Source: Vandiemenella viatica (taxonomy: Eukaryota; Arthropoda; Insecta; Orthoptera; Morabidae). From it: DNA of 64,000 nucleotides. A program made the position numbers and the translations under genes. The DNA lies in assembly GCA_031002005.1 (NCBI GenBank), contig CM061914.1, positions 195,690,685 to 195,754,684 on the forward strand, given 5' to 3'. Below the pieces are notes generated by a model, which had not been told where the DNA came from, ran no database searches, and saw nothing but the letters and a program-made list of their open reading frames with translations. Below are positions 1 through 11,064 of the stretch, piece by piece. Numbering within the stretch: position 1 is the first letter of the stretch; each line of letters starts with the position of its first letter.

Positions 1-1291
1 CTAAAAAGGCTTTTTACTTTGTCTCCGAGATCGTTTATAAAAATTAAGAAAAGAAGTGGTCCAATTACACTTCCTTGAGGTACCCCCGATGTAACATCTA
101 GATTAGAAGAACTTTCTCCGTCAACGACAACATATTGCGACCGACCAGTTAGAAAATCCTTTATCCATTCACAAAGCTGATCCAATATACCATACGCTTG
201 AAGCTTCGCTAAAAGGCGGTTGTGTGGCACAAAGTCAAAGGCTTTCTGGAAATCAAAAAAAATTGCATCTACTTGTGAACCTGCATCGATAACTTTCATT
301 ACGTCGTGTGTAAATAGGTCCAGCTGTGTTTCACATGATCTTTTCTTCAGAAATCCGTGTTGATTTGTTGTTAGCAAATTATTATCATCTAGAAAATTCA
401 TAATGTTCGAGCATATAATACGCTCCATAACTCTACTACAAACAGAAGTTATAGATATGGGACGATAGTTCCCAGGATCACTTCGATCACCTTTTTTGAA
501 AATCGGAGTTACTTGCGCAATTTTCCAGTCTGAAGGTACTTTTCGCTCTTCTAATGATTTACTGAATATATCAGACAGAAATGGCCCGATTTCCGCCGCA
601 TACTCTGAAAATACTCTTACTGGAATTCCATCCGGGCCCGGTGCTTTCCCCCACTTCAGGAGCTCTAATTGCTTAACGATACCTACAGTATCTATTCGTA
701 ATGATTCCATCACCGACTCGCCACGGCGTGGGAAAACGGGAATACTATCCTTATGTTCATTTGTAAATGAATTTTTGAATACATTATTTAGTACGTTAGC
801 TTTATCGCAGCTTTCATTAACCTCGGAACCTTCACGAATTAGTGCTGGAATATTGCTGTTGGTACAATTAACTTTTCGTACATACGACCAAAATTTCTTT
901 GGGTTTTCTGTGAGACTCTTAGAGAGAGAGTTGGAGTGAAAATCGTTAAAGGCCTCGCGCATTACATTTTTAATACGTCCTCTTAAATCAGCTAAGGTTT
1001 TAAATCGCTGCGACACCCCTTCCTTCTTGAGGATGCGTGTATTTTCCTTTGTTTTTTGAGTAATCTTTTGATTTCGCATGTGTACCACGGTGGATCATTC
1101 TCCCCCTTTATTGTCCTCTTTGGTATATGTATTTCCATGTCTTCCCTGACTATATGTATAAAACGATGCCACATCTCTTCAACGGTGTCCTTTGTTGACT
1201 TGAAGTTATGGTAATTATTCCTCAGGTAGGTTCTAAAACACTCCTTTGAGGCCTTATTGAATCTGTATACAATTCGCCCTTTTTTCCTTTT
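1..1291 (-). pseudogene. LINE ORF2, linker and N-terminal reverse transcriptase (runs off window)
   Basis: Continues ORF2 past the TGA at 1292. A linker containing KRTIKGENDPPWYTCEIKRL (992-1174) is in the endonuclease frame. Near 1000 the frame shifts, and from about 992 down to base 1 I find no stop. This stretch encodes the RT fingers and palm: KAPGPDGIP, ITPIFKKGD-like and NYRPISITS blocks, FDFQKAFD (first catalytic Asp region) and GVPQGSVIGPLLFLIFINDL. The window ends just before the expected LFADD box, which is present in the relatives at 13.2 and 24.1 kb. Apart from one stop and one frameshift the reading is clean, suggesting a fairly young copy. Confidence 0.8.
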
Positions 1292-2098
1292 TCACTTGGT
1301 CATTAATTTGATAGTCGCAATTACCGCTTTGTGATCGCTTATTCCTGTGGTCGTTGAAATGTCGGTGAATAATTCTGGCCTGTTGGTAACCGGCAAGTCT
1401 AAAATGTTTTCGCTACCGTTATGACACCGCGTAGGTTCATTAACTAGCTGCTCGAGATGATTATCTGACAACAACTCGAGAATTACTTCAGAAGCTGCCT
1501 TATCCCTGTTACCTGTGATGTGAACGTAATTACGCCAGTCAATATAAGGCAGATTGAAGTCACCTCCTAGAATCATAGCATGATCCTTAAAACGGCTAGC
1601 TATACTATTTACATTATTTCCCAACTCCTCGACGATAACTATGTCGGAATCGGGTGGACGGTAGAAGGCGCCTATGATGAGTTTTAGACCAGCAACGTTG
1701 AGTTTAATCCATATGATTTCACAGATCGTATCGACGTCTATTTCATTACATGGGAGACATTTACTCACAGCTATAAATACCCCACCTCCGTGAGAATGTA
1801 ATCTGTCTTTACGAAAAACGTTCATGCTATCCTTAAAAGTTTCGGCGGAACTTATTTCCGGTTTCAACCAACTTTCTGTACCGATAACGATATCCGCTTC
1901 TGTACTACAAATAACGTTTTCAAGTTCCGGTTGTTTGTTGCAAACGCTTCTACAGTTAATTACGAGAACTTTTAACTGTCGAGATTCTTTTACGCTCCTC
2001 CTACATTCCTGTGTTACATCTGATTGGGTTGCCCGTAACTGAATTTCGTGTTTCGGGTCTTCCTCCCTCAGCCTAAAAAACCACCCAGTGCATTCCAC
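1292..2098 (-). CDS. LINE ORF2, AP-type endonuclease domain
   Basis: 268 codons from ATG at 2098 to a TGA at 1292. It shows the endonuclease/exonuclease/phosphatase fold motifs in order: INCRSV near residue 48, GTESWL near 73 with the catalytic Glu, FRKDR then GGGVFIAV near 105, IGAFYRPP near 142, LGGDFNLPYIDW near 177 (D-x-N) and ISDHKAV near 255 (SDH). This domain nicks target DNA to prime reverse transcription. The stop after KLMTK is probably a mutation inside a longer ORF2, because the same frame reopens at once and leads into the linker before the RT. The true ORF2 start is uncertain. Confidence 0.8.
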   Translation of the reverse strand: MECTGWFFRLREEDPKHEIQLRATQSDVTQECRRSVKESRQLKVLVINCRSVCNKQPELENVICSTEADIVIGTESWLKPEISSAETFKDSMNVFRKDRLHSHGGGVFIAVSKCLPCNEIDVDTICEIIWIKLNVAGLKLIIGAFYRPPDSDIVIVEELGNNVNSIASRFKDHAMILGGDFNLPYIDWRNYVHITGNRDKAASEVILELLSDNHLEQLVNEPTRCHNGSENILDLPVTNRPELFTDISTTTGISDHKAVIATIKLMTK

Positions 2099-2605
2099 AC
2101 GGCCCCTGCCACCCGTGTAGCCGATTCACGTGTGTAGTGTACACCTGACCTATTAAGGGGAACCCTACAAGACTCGACCCTATGGTGAAGATCGAGGTAT
2201 CTGCAGCCGATATCATCACAGAAACGTCGTAGTCTCTGGTTCAGCCCCTCAATACAGCTCTGAACCAGAGGTCCACAATCAACTCTGTCTACGATACTAC
2301 AGATGGTTAGCTCTGCCGATATCTTGCGGTCACTGGCCACAGAGTTCACCCTTTCAGCCAGCCGCCGGAAGGAAGAGAGGATAACCTCCGACCCAAGGCG
2401 ACAAGCATCGTTGGTGCCGACATGAGCCACAATCTGCAGTTGGCTACACCCCGTCCCTTCTATGGCATCCGGGATGGCCTGTTCGCTATCTCGGATCACA
2501 CACTGAATGGACGTTGGATTTCTTCCCCGAGGAATCCGCCATTTCCCTAAGGGGCTCTAATAACCGCCTAACATTAGAGCTCCCAACTACCAGAATGCCC
2601 TTCTG
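2068..2605 (-). pseudogene. LINE ORF1, SGNH/GDSL-esterase-like protein (frameshifted)
   Basis: The open stretch 2068-2499 (143 codons) holds VAHVGTNDA, the G-x-N-D block III of SGNH hydrolases, and ends with GVHYTRESATRVAGAVW, the block V region. A different frame just upstream (about 2500-2605) encodes ILVVGSSNVRRLLEPL, which fits block I with the nucleophile serine (GSS in place of GDS). The two halves are joined by a frameshift near 2495. In block V the aspartate of D-x-x-H appears to be serine (S-G-V-H), so catalysis is doubtful. Such esterase domains are known in ORF1 of CR1-like LINEs; their role there is not settled. The stop overlaps the start of ORF2 by 31 bases in another frame. Confidence 0.65.
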
Positions 2606-2681
2606 CGTTTGCTCAGACCTGGCGGGCTGGGGGGCCGTCAACTCGCAGGATGACAACTGTGGGACTGAGTCAGCCTGAATC

Positions 2682-2960
2682 AGTCAAAACTGTCGCAAAT
2701 TGTCCTCCATTCACCGTAGCTCACATCAACACTTAGAATTACAAACTTTTAATCATTTTTTCGTGCATAGTACTGTCATTGAACATATTAAATAGTATTT
2801 ACGTAGTCTCTTTCGACAAAACAATGGTCATTTACACAGATTCACAATTAATTACAAGAAAAATATATGAAACCATATTTACCCAGCTTCCAGGTTGCTA
2901 CAAATAACTCTTAAAATACAATTTCATCAAAGCTCTGGGTGTGAGGGCCGTTATGAAGTC
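2682..2960 (-). repeat. Repeat shared with 41.2-41.46 kb, possibly LINE 5' UTR
   Basis: Beginning at GCAAATTGTCCT and ending at GTGAGGGCCGTTA, this AT-rich stretch aligns by eye with 41208-41461 in the same orientation, with many substitutions and small gaps. It directly precedes ORF1 of copy A1, so it may be that LINE's 5' untranslated region. The 41 kb copy has no LINE coding sequence, so an independent repeat is equally possible. Confidence 0.45.
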
Positions 2961-3052
2961 CAAGTAAAATCAAATTCGATTATTTATTGGAAATTTACAC
3001 TTCGATTTAAAGACATAAGTGTAGATAAAGTCAACGGAGTAATTTGCTAGAA

Positions 3053-3153
3053 CAGGGGAGGCCAACCCGCTCCCCGCAGAGCGCATGGGGCCTGCAAGAT
3101 TCATCACACTTTTATAAAATATAATTATTTTATAATGGCCAGAGTAGTGAAAA

Positions 3154-3201
<48 letters not shown>

Positions 3202-3454
3202 CATTATTTGTGCATCTATATATTCAAAAATTAACTGTCGAAATTATGAGAAAAATTAAATTTGATTTTAAAATAATTATCTTGCGAACATACGACAGAA
3301 ATTGCCTGTTCAATTTAGAATTTACAGTTATGAGTTTGCAGAATAATTAAATTATATTCATTGCAAAAAAAATATCTATAGTCGGTCTAAATCTAATGTG
3401 GGGATATATAATTTTATATGTGGCCCGCAAGATCAATTGGGTTGGCCTCCCCTG
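3053..3454. mobile_element. hAT-type MITE with 8-bp target duplication
   Basis: 402-bp non-autonomous element. The left end is CAGGGGAGGCCAACCC and the right end is its exact reverse complement (16-bp terminal inverted repeats starting CAG). Both ends are flanked by a perfect 8-bp direct repeat TGCTAGAA at 3045-3052 and 3455-3462. CAG-starting ends and 8-bp duplications are hallmarks of hAT transposons. No transposase is inside; the middle is AT-rich and holds an (AT)n run. The perfect duplication suggests a not very old insertion. Confidence 0.85.
3157..3197. repeat. (AT)n microsatellite
   Basis: About 20 uninterrupted AT dinucleotides inside the hAT MITE. Confidence 0.95.
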
Positions 3455-3462
3455 TGCTAGAA

Positions 3463-4164
3463 GATTCCTGACTAGACAGCAGCGCTGCGGTGGCAGTCGC
3501 TGTAACTAACACTTCGGGAACTACCGAGACTAGCCGAGTGTTGCCGGTGTATCGATGTGAACTCAGTCTCCAGGCTCAACTCGTTTTATTGGAGTGGGCG
3601 ACGCTATTTGGTGTCGTCTGTTTTCAATATGCTCGCTGTACTGTGAGGCTGGAGACGCTGGGATCGAGGCGCTTTTCACGGCTGGCTGCCGTCTTTTATC
3701 GGCGGCGCGGCGTTCGTCTTTACGGCGGGACATTCGATAAGCCTGATGGATGAGGCTCCGCGCCCAGACAGATTAGGGCGGAGGCTCACGTCGCCCTTAG
3801 GGCCATCCGGCTTCCAAAGGGCACTACTCCGGAAAAACCGTACCGTACTATACTATCAAATGAGAAATTCTTATATGTGTAACGAATATTGTGGTTTAGC
3901 AGGTTTTCGTTTCTTAAGTTCGATTTGTCACGTTCGCATCATGTGGAAGTTTGTTTTCAAGCATTTATTACGTTTTTATTTTTGAAAATAACAATTGTAA
4001 AGATAGTAGCAGAAGTCTAACTGTGAGCTTAGGAGGTAAATAAAGAACGTAAGAGGGCACCCACGGTTATACTAAGTTCCGTGCGACTTTATTTATAGTT
4101 ACTTATTATTTTTTCCTTCATTGTACTCTTTTTTTTTAACAGTGCCGTCTGCGAAACGTGAATA
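3463..4164. other. No recognisable gene
   Basis: GC-richer than its surroundings up to about 3830, then AT-rich. Two short plus-strand open frames (3490-3753, 3746-3985) have no recognisable motif. AATAAA near 4040 could be a polyadenylation signal of an unrecognised repeat such as a solo LTR, but I could not define LTR ends. Confidence 0.4.
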
Positions 4165-4166
4165 TA

Positions 4167-5354
4167 CGAGGCGTGTAAAAAAGTAATGAGTCTGATTTAA
4201 TACTTACCAACGTATTTATTTCTTTCAAACAACGGTATTATCCCCTTCAATGCAGTTCCCTTGAGCAGCTATACACCTGCGGAGTCGTTGTTTCCACTCT
4301 TGGTAGCAGCGCTGCAAGGCTTCAACTGGTAGGGCTGCTAACTGGTCGGTCACAGTCTTTACAATGTTCTCCAGAGTTCCAAAATGACGTCCTTTTAAGA
4401 CTTATTTCAGTTGCGGGAAAAGGAAAAACTCACAAGGACTTAAATCAGGTGAATAGGGGGGGGGGGTTGAGGAACAACAGGAATGCGTTTTGAGGTCAAA
4501 AATTCACTGATTCCTGCTTTTCAGTTGTGAGGCTATTGGCACCATTTTGGCATAAACCTTTTGTTTATCTGTCAAAATGTAATGTGCGATGAAAGTGTTT
4601 AAATTTAACTGTTCACTCATCATCCTTATTGTTAAACGACGGTCTGATCTCACAAGAGGCCTCACACGCTCAACGTTTTCGTCAGTCTTTGTAGTTGAAG
4701 GTCTCCCTCAGCGAGGTTGATCTTCAACGTGTTCTCGGCCTTCCAAAATGATTTGAGCCGGCGGAAAACTAGTGCTCTGGATAAGCAATATTCCCCATAG
4801 ACCCGTTTCAACTTTTCAAAGGTCACACCGAGCGTGGTGGTGTAACAGTTAGCGTTCTGGCCTCGCATTCGGGAGGACGGCGGTTCGAATCCCCGTCCGG
4901 GCATCCAGATTTGGGTTTACCATGGTTTCCCAAATCACTCCAGGCAAATGCCGGGATGCTTCCTTCAAAAGGCCATGGCCGAATTCCTTCCCATTCCTTG
5001 CCCCCCATCCTTTCTCGTCTCTAAAGACCTCGCTGTTAAGAGACGTTAAGCAGTATAAAAAAATATATATATATAAAAAAATCAAAGGTCACACTCGCGG
5101 ATTCCCCAAGTTTAACACAAAAATTGATTGCACAACGTTGCTCTAAATCCCGATATTCAATTTTCGTGGCACACAACAAAAACGCAACTTCACTGATGGC
5201 GCTGTCAAGAATAATGTGTTAGCTGAACGGAGTTGAAACTCGGACTGAGAATGTTGAAAGGTATGAACAAACCGGTCTAGCACAGACCCGTAGACACAGC
5301 GTTGCCAGATCACTCGCAGTGCTACCAATGTCAGTACTTTTGTCACACATGTCG
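4167..5354 (-). mobile_element. mariner element (copy A), internally deleted, carrying a SINE
   Basis: Imperfect terminal inverted repeats of about 28 bp (left begins CGAGGCGTGTAAAAAAGTAA; right end reversed begins CGACATGTGTGACAAAAGTA), flanked on both sides by TA (4165-4166, 5355-5356), the mariner target. Transposase is on the minus strand and broken. The N-terminal VTFEKLKRVYGEYCLSRA lies at 4740-4830, and the C-terminal TVTDQLAALPVEA region with QEWKQRLRRCIAAQGN lies at 4230-4380. The third catalytic Asp of the DD34D triad is Glu here (SPCEFF), and the middle is partly deleted. Same family as copy B at 34.5-36.1 kb. A SINE at 4829-5081 splits the N-terminal part. Confidence 0.85.
4829..5081 (+). 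mobile_element. tRNA-derived SINE (family 1, subfamily I), full length
   Basis: Starts CCGAGCGTGGTGG and contains an exact RNA polymerase III B box GGTTCGAATCC in a tRNA-like head, a body with CCAAATCACTCCAGGC and GGCCATGGCCGAATTCC, and ends in TTAAGCAGTA plus an A/T-rich tail. It is flanked by a perfect 13-bp duplication TCAAAGGTCACAC (4816-4828 and 5082-5094). The insertion lies in the mariner transposase, so it is younger than that mariner. At least ten relatives occur in the window. Confidence 0.93.
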
Positions 5355-5356
5355 TA

Positions 5357-6009
5357 CGTTTAACTAGATGGATCGCGGGTGGGAGAGACAGTGTAGTCTG
5401 CGCGACGCGTTATGAGTTATCTAGGCACAGAGTAGAAGCTTGTTTTTCGTGATGTGCTCATAGAATACGTGCCGCAGTTTTCTTTTTCCGGTATTACTGG
5501 GGACGGGAGTGATGGGGCTCGTCTTGCGTCTTAAGCGAGCGGTAAGCGAACCACATTTATTATCTGGATGCTGCCTGCGGCATATTGCCAACGCTACAAA
5601 AAAGAAAAAGCTCCGCCGTCATCTTCTTGAGCCATCAGAGACCCCGTCGCTTGGGACTCTATAAGAAACCCTTTCAGACGTTATGAAGCTTGAATTTCGA
5701 AGGAAGAGCGGAATTACGAATCTGCGAGGATCGAAACACTTTAAGCTGTAACCACGAAGTCCCCTCGTGTCTCCGGAGTTTCTTTCCTTCAGGGTTCAAG
5801 CCTCGTCGATAGTCGATGTCATTAGAGGTGAGACACGACTTCAATAAAACAATGGCAACGACTTCTACCGTGACCTTTTCAAGTAACCATCTGGGGGTTT
5901 AGAGTGTAGCAACTTGGGAAAGCGAACATCTGGATGGGGATTCGAACCTACGTCCTCCCTGTTTGAGGACCGCGCATTCACGGCTTATCGGCTGTAATCA
6001 TACGTATTA
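5357..6009. other. No gene; possible tRNA-like remnant at 5935-5990
   Basis: No coding signal recognised. GGATTCGAACC at about 5939-5949 reads as a minus-strand B box with ATCTGGATGG beside it, resembling the SINE family 1 junction, but the rest does not align. Confidence 0.35.
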
Positions 6010-6556
6010 TTTCTGTAAGGTATTTTTTTTTCGTCACAAGCAATTATCTCCCTTCATACTTTACCAAAATCGATAAAAGATATATCATTTAAGATTAAGG
6101 TATCCACTTTTGAGACAACGTATTTTTAAGAGGTATAATTTCACCGATTAAGGTCACCGCGTTGGACGCATCGTATTTTAAGAAAGGGACTTTTCGGAAT
6201 TAGACCCTGAAATGGAAAAATTTTCATTATTTCCTTAATATGTTTTTTGTCACTAGCCATTTATCTTCCTTAAAACATAACCGAAATTGATAAATCAGGT
6301 ATTAATTTAGAGATTAAAGGCTTCGCTTTCGTCACATCATATGTATAGAAAGGATTTTTTCGGAATATGACTCTTAAAGAGCAGAACTGTCATTTCCATA
6401 ACGTGTTTTTTTTTGTTACCAGTCATTTATCTCCCTTGATATCTAACCGAAATCAATAAATGTGGAATCATGTAAAAGATTAAGGTATCCACTCAGACAA
6501 CATTACAAATTAAAAACGAAATTTTTCAGAATTTAGGCCCTTAAAGGTCAAAAGTA
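6010..6556 (+). repeat. Satellite-like tandem repeat, about 3 diverged units
   Basis: Diverged units begin around TTTTTGTCACNAGNCATTTA, then TCTCCCTTNATA, CCGAAATCGATAAAT, AGATTAAGG, GTCACATCAT, AAGAAAGGATTTTTCGGAAT and CCCTTAAAGG. The marker TTATCTCCCTT recurs at 6044, 6261 and 6427, giving spacings of 217 and 166 bp. The same repeat returns at 12.2-12.67 kb in the same orientation. Confidence 0.75.
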
Positions 6557-6936
6557 ATAACTGTGAAAGTCGCGCGTATGAAACAATTCAGAGCCAAGCC
6601 GCTAGGTAGCAGCAGCTCATATCACAGAGATATTAATAAACTGCTTCATTGCCGTCCACTTTTGTTACGTACCTATTACATTAAACAAATGAAACAGTCA
6701 TACAGATGAGGCGGTTGTTCTTTACTACTATTACAAACCACCAAGCTATTTATCGTATTCGAAAAATTTTTGCGCGGGTCATCTAGTTTTTATTATTAAA
6801 AAACTCTAACGAGATCGCCTGTGAATTTTTTTAAAATGTTTTTGAGAGAGAATGATTAGCATGGAATATTTTAAGTTGTCTAAGGCCAAAACATTTTTCA
6901 AACATGCAGTGTGATAGTCTGTTGCGGCCTTCACGG

Positions 6937-7020
6937 TCTTCGAAATCACCCCAGGCGAACGCACGAAGGGCTCGTTTATAACGCCATGGCCGAAATACTT
7001 CCCGTTCGTTCTGCGCCACG
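6937..7020 (+). repeat. Degenerate SINE family 1 body fragment
   Basis: AAATCACCCCAGGCGAACGC followed by ACGCCATGGCCGAAATACTT and CCCGTTCGTT follows the SINE body closely but with many changes. The tRNA head and tail are missing. Confidence 0.6.
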
Positions 7021-9325
7021 AACCTCGATCTACTATATAATATCCTAAGCTCACTCACTCACTCACCTCTGTAGCTATTGGCTGGAGAACGGTGTCACGT
7101 GTCAGCCTTCTCTTCCAAATCAACAGAGATATCATTAGAAGAAATTCGAGGTTATGTCCACAATTTAATAGCTAAGCAACTGCTACCAAATTAATTGCTG
7201 TAATACAGTCACTAAGTTTGCTTTTCGTAGCATTTCATAGTTAAAAAAATATCGATCAACTTTAAGGCTGAGAAAACTCGGAACTAATGAAAGCAACATA
7301 AAAAACTTAAATTACTCAAGGTTCTGCTGTAACCTTGAATGGCAATTGCTATTCCGGCCTAGGCTAAATTTCAATTTAATTTAAACTTTTGATAATGGTG
7401 TTGCTTGACCAAAGTTTATGCATTGCGATTTATTTGCATTTTTCGTATTTTACTGACCACTTTCGTTAATGGTCTTTGTTCATGTTTGCTGTACGTGAGT
7501 TATTAGGTTATTTAAAGTGGACATCAGAGCAAATATGTTATCTAATCGAGTATTCTGGCAATTCATTTCTTTGGAGTTTCTCAACTGTTTAATAATCGGG
7601 AATGTGTATTAACATCTCTGGCCGTTACAGACACTATGACCAACGATTACGATTAGAACGTTTTCCCAGCCTCCATCAAAAAACAACGCGATGCTTTGAA
7701 AGCAAACAGGAATTCTTCAAATTTTGCAGAATTAACTTTCAGCAAGTTCGAGTCTACGACTTTTGAAACAATTATGCGATATCGTGATCGTCCCTGTGCG
7801 TTTTTAATAGCTACCTCTATTAATACGTCTGAGTTCTTCAAGCTCAAGAGATTTTATTCACCCTTTGGGTGGAACCCAAGTCAAGCTCGTGTTTGGTCAA
7901 ATCAGGTCAAACTGTCACAACCTTTGACCTTAAAAGAGTAGAACTATTCTAGATCCGTGACGATCCGCAAAAAGCTGTCACGGGCTGGCACTAGTTAATT
8001 AAATATTCTTGAAATTAGATTGCTACGCTTAAGAGAAATGGTAATAGGACGGGAGATGACGAAAGAACAGGGAATCCAGCAGCAAACACAATATTAAGGG
8101 AACAAGATACCAAACAGACAAAGAACCATATCAAATACGAAACCTACACTACCTGGTTGAGGTACAGCAATGAATTTGAACATTTCATTGTCGGACCGCG
8201 TTAAGAAATGGACTTATTCTGAGATGAACAGAATTTTCAGGATGAAAAATAAATGAAATAAATTTTAGCAACTTGGAATGTGAGTGAGCAGAATTAATAC
8301 TTCAGTTCGTCTTTTATTGCGTCCCTATTGCAGTCTTATTCGAAGAAGCTTTTAAAGCACAAGAAAACTTTCTAATGTGTTTCACGAGGAGCAAGAAGAT
8401 TCGTAATTTGCGTCGTGGTAGCTGAATTTTCTTTAAATTGAATTAAATATCATTCGTTATCGATCTGTGTTGATGCTTCCTTCAGAAACAGAGATTTCTA
8501 CATTTTTAAGAAACTTCGCATTTTGAATCCATGCTTTCTGAACTTTTAAATTTAGACCTTATTTGATAAACAGAGTAATGTGCCTGGCGGGTGGAAATAC
8601 GTGAAAGTTGGAGCCGAATGGAGTTTCTTTTCGGCAGAAGTGGTCGGAAAGAGAGAGAGAGAGAGAGAAGGAGTCCGACCTTGTTTACAGTCTCCGCGCC
8701 ACTCAAAACTTGCGACGCTATCTGGCGGCAGCTAAATTAACTGTCACACTAGCTTCTCGCAGACAGCGGGACGTTTCAGACATCAACTGGTCTCACCCTC
8801 AGCTAACTAAAAATCACAGTCTCTACGGTCTTAATCAACAAGCGACATGCATTCCGTAAATATTACGAGCTAAACCAACCTATATTGCCCCACAACATAA
8901 CGATGAATGCTAGTCACGCATGATTTAGACAGCTGTAAGATGGCTGAAAATGAGCTGAAGGACACGTGAATTTTCTGCCCGACACAGCGAAAAATTCGAT
9001 CCGCTTTTGGCTCTGAATTACATCAAAATAATGGTGATGCTTTAGGTTTAAATTTCCACCCCCTTTCTATATGCTTAAATCCTCAAAAATTACTTTCCTA
9101 TGTAGTAGACGAAATATATCTATAAAAACGTAAGGATATCAACTTTAATGCTCTGAGGCCAGACCAAGTTGCCAATATTACAAACTGGATCACTGTGTAC
9201 ATCCTACAAATAAACCTCATGTAATGGGATTAACACGGTTCCGATTTTTTTTTTTTTTAGTTTTCAGCAACCAAATGGAAAAGTGTTAGCGGCATTTAAA
9301 TCATCAGAACTGTATCAAAATGAGG
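7021..9325. other. No recognisable gene or element
   Basis: AT-rich with scattered short open frames and no recognisable motif. Contains a (CTCA)n-like run near 7050 and an imperfect (GA)n run at about 8650-8669. Confidence 0.5.
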
Positions 9326-9573
9326 ATTTTTTGTTTTTTACTTATGGATTTACGCCTCGTCGACGTCGAGGTGATTAGAGTAGGGATGGGACTGGGGACA
9401 AGGAACGGGAAGGAATTCGGACATGACCCTTTTGAACCAAGCATCACGCCATTCGCCTAGAGAGATTTGGAGAAACCATGGAAAAACCAAATCTGGATGT
9501 CAGGACGGGGATTCGAACCCGCGTCCTCCTGAATGCGAGGCCAGAACGTTAACCGTTCACCCAACACCCTCGG
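9326..9573 (-). mobile_element. tRNA-derived SINE (family 1, subfamily II)
   Basis: Minus-strand copy from the CTCGG end at 9573 through a B box (GGATTCGAACC at about 9510-9520) to a tail near 9330. The 3' part differs from subfamily I: it reads GCCTCGTCGAC, GATTAGAGT, GGGATGGGACTGGGGACAAG, as in the copies at 44.6 and 56.4 kb. Possible diverged flanks AAATGAGGA / AAATGTAAGGA. Confidence 0.85.
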
Positions 9574-10135
9574 TAAATGTAAGGAAATTCTATGGAATTT
9601 TGAGAGTAAAAGTTATAAGAACAAGGTTTACAGATGCTGCTATTAAAAATTGTTTCATTACGGTTTTTCCGCTAATTTATATATATGACAGCAGCTCTTC
9701 AAATTGAGATGCAGTTAGTTTTAAATGATTTCTGTAACTCTGTACATTTGTACTGTACAACTTCTATTGCAACTTCAGTAAAAAAAATCGCTGAGCCACT
9801 TAAAGCGTTTCTTTTTTATATCCACTCTCCTACCCTACAAATCAGCTACAATACTAATTCCTTTTTGTAATATTTTCAAGAAGATCACAATGTTCGAGTA
9901 GAGAACTGTCCTGATAGTGTACTGTCCTCAAATTATTACTAACATGCTAGTTATCTCTTTTACCCCCACCATCGACACTCCTGTTTGTGGGTGAGACATG
10001 ATCAAAGCGACAGGGTGAACACGTGGTGACCACGTGTCTGTCATCGTCTACATGTCCCTACCGCGAGCAAGCTGTTTATAAACCAACCGCCATGTGCTAG
10101 CAGCTGTTCCCCATAAATTATTTATTACTAGCTGC
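9574..10135. other. No recognisable gene
   Basis: AT-rich, no coding or repeat signal recognised. Confidence 0.4.
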
Positions 10136-10165
10136 GTTTCGTCCTTACTGTGTCGGCATCATCAG
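10136..10165 (-). ncRNA. Hammerhead-ribozyme-like motif (family HH-1)
   Basis: On the minus strand CTGATGA (10159-10165), 18 nt, then GAAAC (10136-10140). The 18 nt can form only a weak helix (GCC with GG and C, one bulge). Flank architecture matches the motifs at 16.0 and 45.4 kb: a TATATA tract just upstream on the motif strand and TAATAA just downstream. No NUH cleavage triplet follows at the usual place, so this copy is probably inactive. Confidence 0.4.
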
Positions 10166-11064
10166 AGGCAGGAAATATATACGGTCTATCTATGGACCAT
10201 GGGACATCTGTGTCCACCGCTGATCACTGTATGAATGCGCACGATCTACTTACAGAATTTTTGTCGCTTCGCTTACAACCCTTTTGTTCGTTGGTTAGCG
10301 ACGGATCAGATCAACATGCAACCTTTTTTCCGCCGCAGAATAAAACTTGCAGATTTTGAATGTTCTCGGTCACTTATGCATATACTGTCCCTGTGTCGCC
10401 TACACTTAATGTTCCACCCTGTCGCTATCGAGGACGTTGGTTCGACCACCGTTCAGACCATTCAAGTTTCGCTTTTCGTCGTTTCCCCAAAATCATTGCA
10501 GGCCCTTGCCTTTCTTCCCGTTGCTTCCAGTTCTTCCGCGGTTCCCAACTTCCATACACCAAAAACAGGCAGTATTTTCTGAGTCATCTTGCGTTACAAA
10601 ATTCAGGAAACAAATTGTTTCGACGGACCGCAGAGCCCGACCCTGCGGTCGCTGTAATGTCAGTTTTATGTATTTTTTTTTCGGGACAAAGCGATAGCGG
10701 GACCTGTTAAACGGATGGACGCGTTCACTGGATTGTGCGCATCCGAGTGAACTGGGCGCAATTAATCCAACGGTCAAAGCCGCCCGCGGGTGGCTGGGCA
10801 GTCGCGCTGCATTTAGACGAGCCCTTCAGATCTGCGTCGCTATTTGGACATCGAATGCGTTGGCTTCAGTTCGTCACGGGATACACCGAACAAATTCCGT
10901 ACCGCCAGGCTGCCAGTAGGCAGAGTGACACGCTGTCAGTTCCGAGCAGGGACACAAGGAGAAAAGCGACGACAGAGTGCGTCGCGGTCGCTGACCGACT
11001 CTGCGATGGCGACCGTATCCAGGAGCTCTGCTCTGTGACGTCCACTGTCACCACTAATCATATA
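10166..11064. other. No recognisable gene
   Basis: GC-richer than average. Overlapping open frames of 60-118 codons exist on both strands in several frames, which is the pattern of composition rather than coding. None shows a known domain. Confidence 0.45.

Larger units (their letters stand above)
1..2690 (-). mobile_element. CR1-superclade LINE, 5' portion (copy A1)
   Basis: Non-LTR retrotransposon read on the minus strand and cut by the left window edge. In element order it has an SGNH-esterase-like ORF1, an AP-type endonuclease and the first part of a reverse transcriptase. An ORF1 esterase is known from the CR1/L2 group, so I place it in that superclade; the exact clade is not decided. 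The RT protein matches the shorter 3' copies at 13.1, 23.9, 34.1, 51.3, 59.3 and 61.7 kb, so this is the window's most abundant LINE family (family A). It is the only copy here that keeps the 5' half. Damage is light: a frameshift in ORF1, one stop after the endonuclease, and one frameshift near 1000. Confidence 0.85.

Noticed and set aside
496..939. 147-codon plus-strand open frame
   Set aside because: It is the antisense of the LINE A1 reverse transcriptase, which is open on the minus strand and has clear RT motifs.
2039..2076. Possible ninth hammerhead-like match on the minus strand (CTGAGGGAGG to CGAAAC)
   Set aside because: The core reads CTGAGGGA rather than CTGANGA, and the stretch is LINE coding sequence at the ORF1/ORF2 overlap.
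3463..4164. Solo LTR
   Set aside because: An AATAAA is present, but no TG...CA ends or target duplication could be found.
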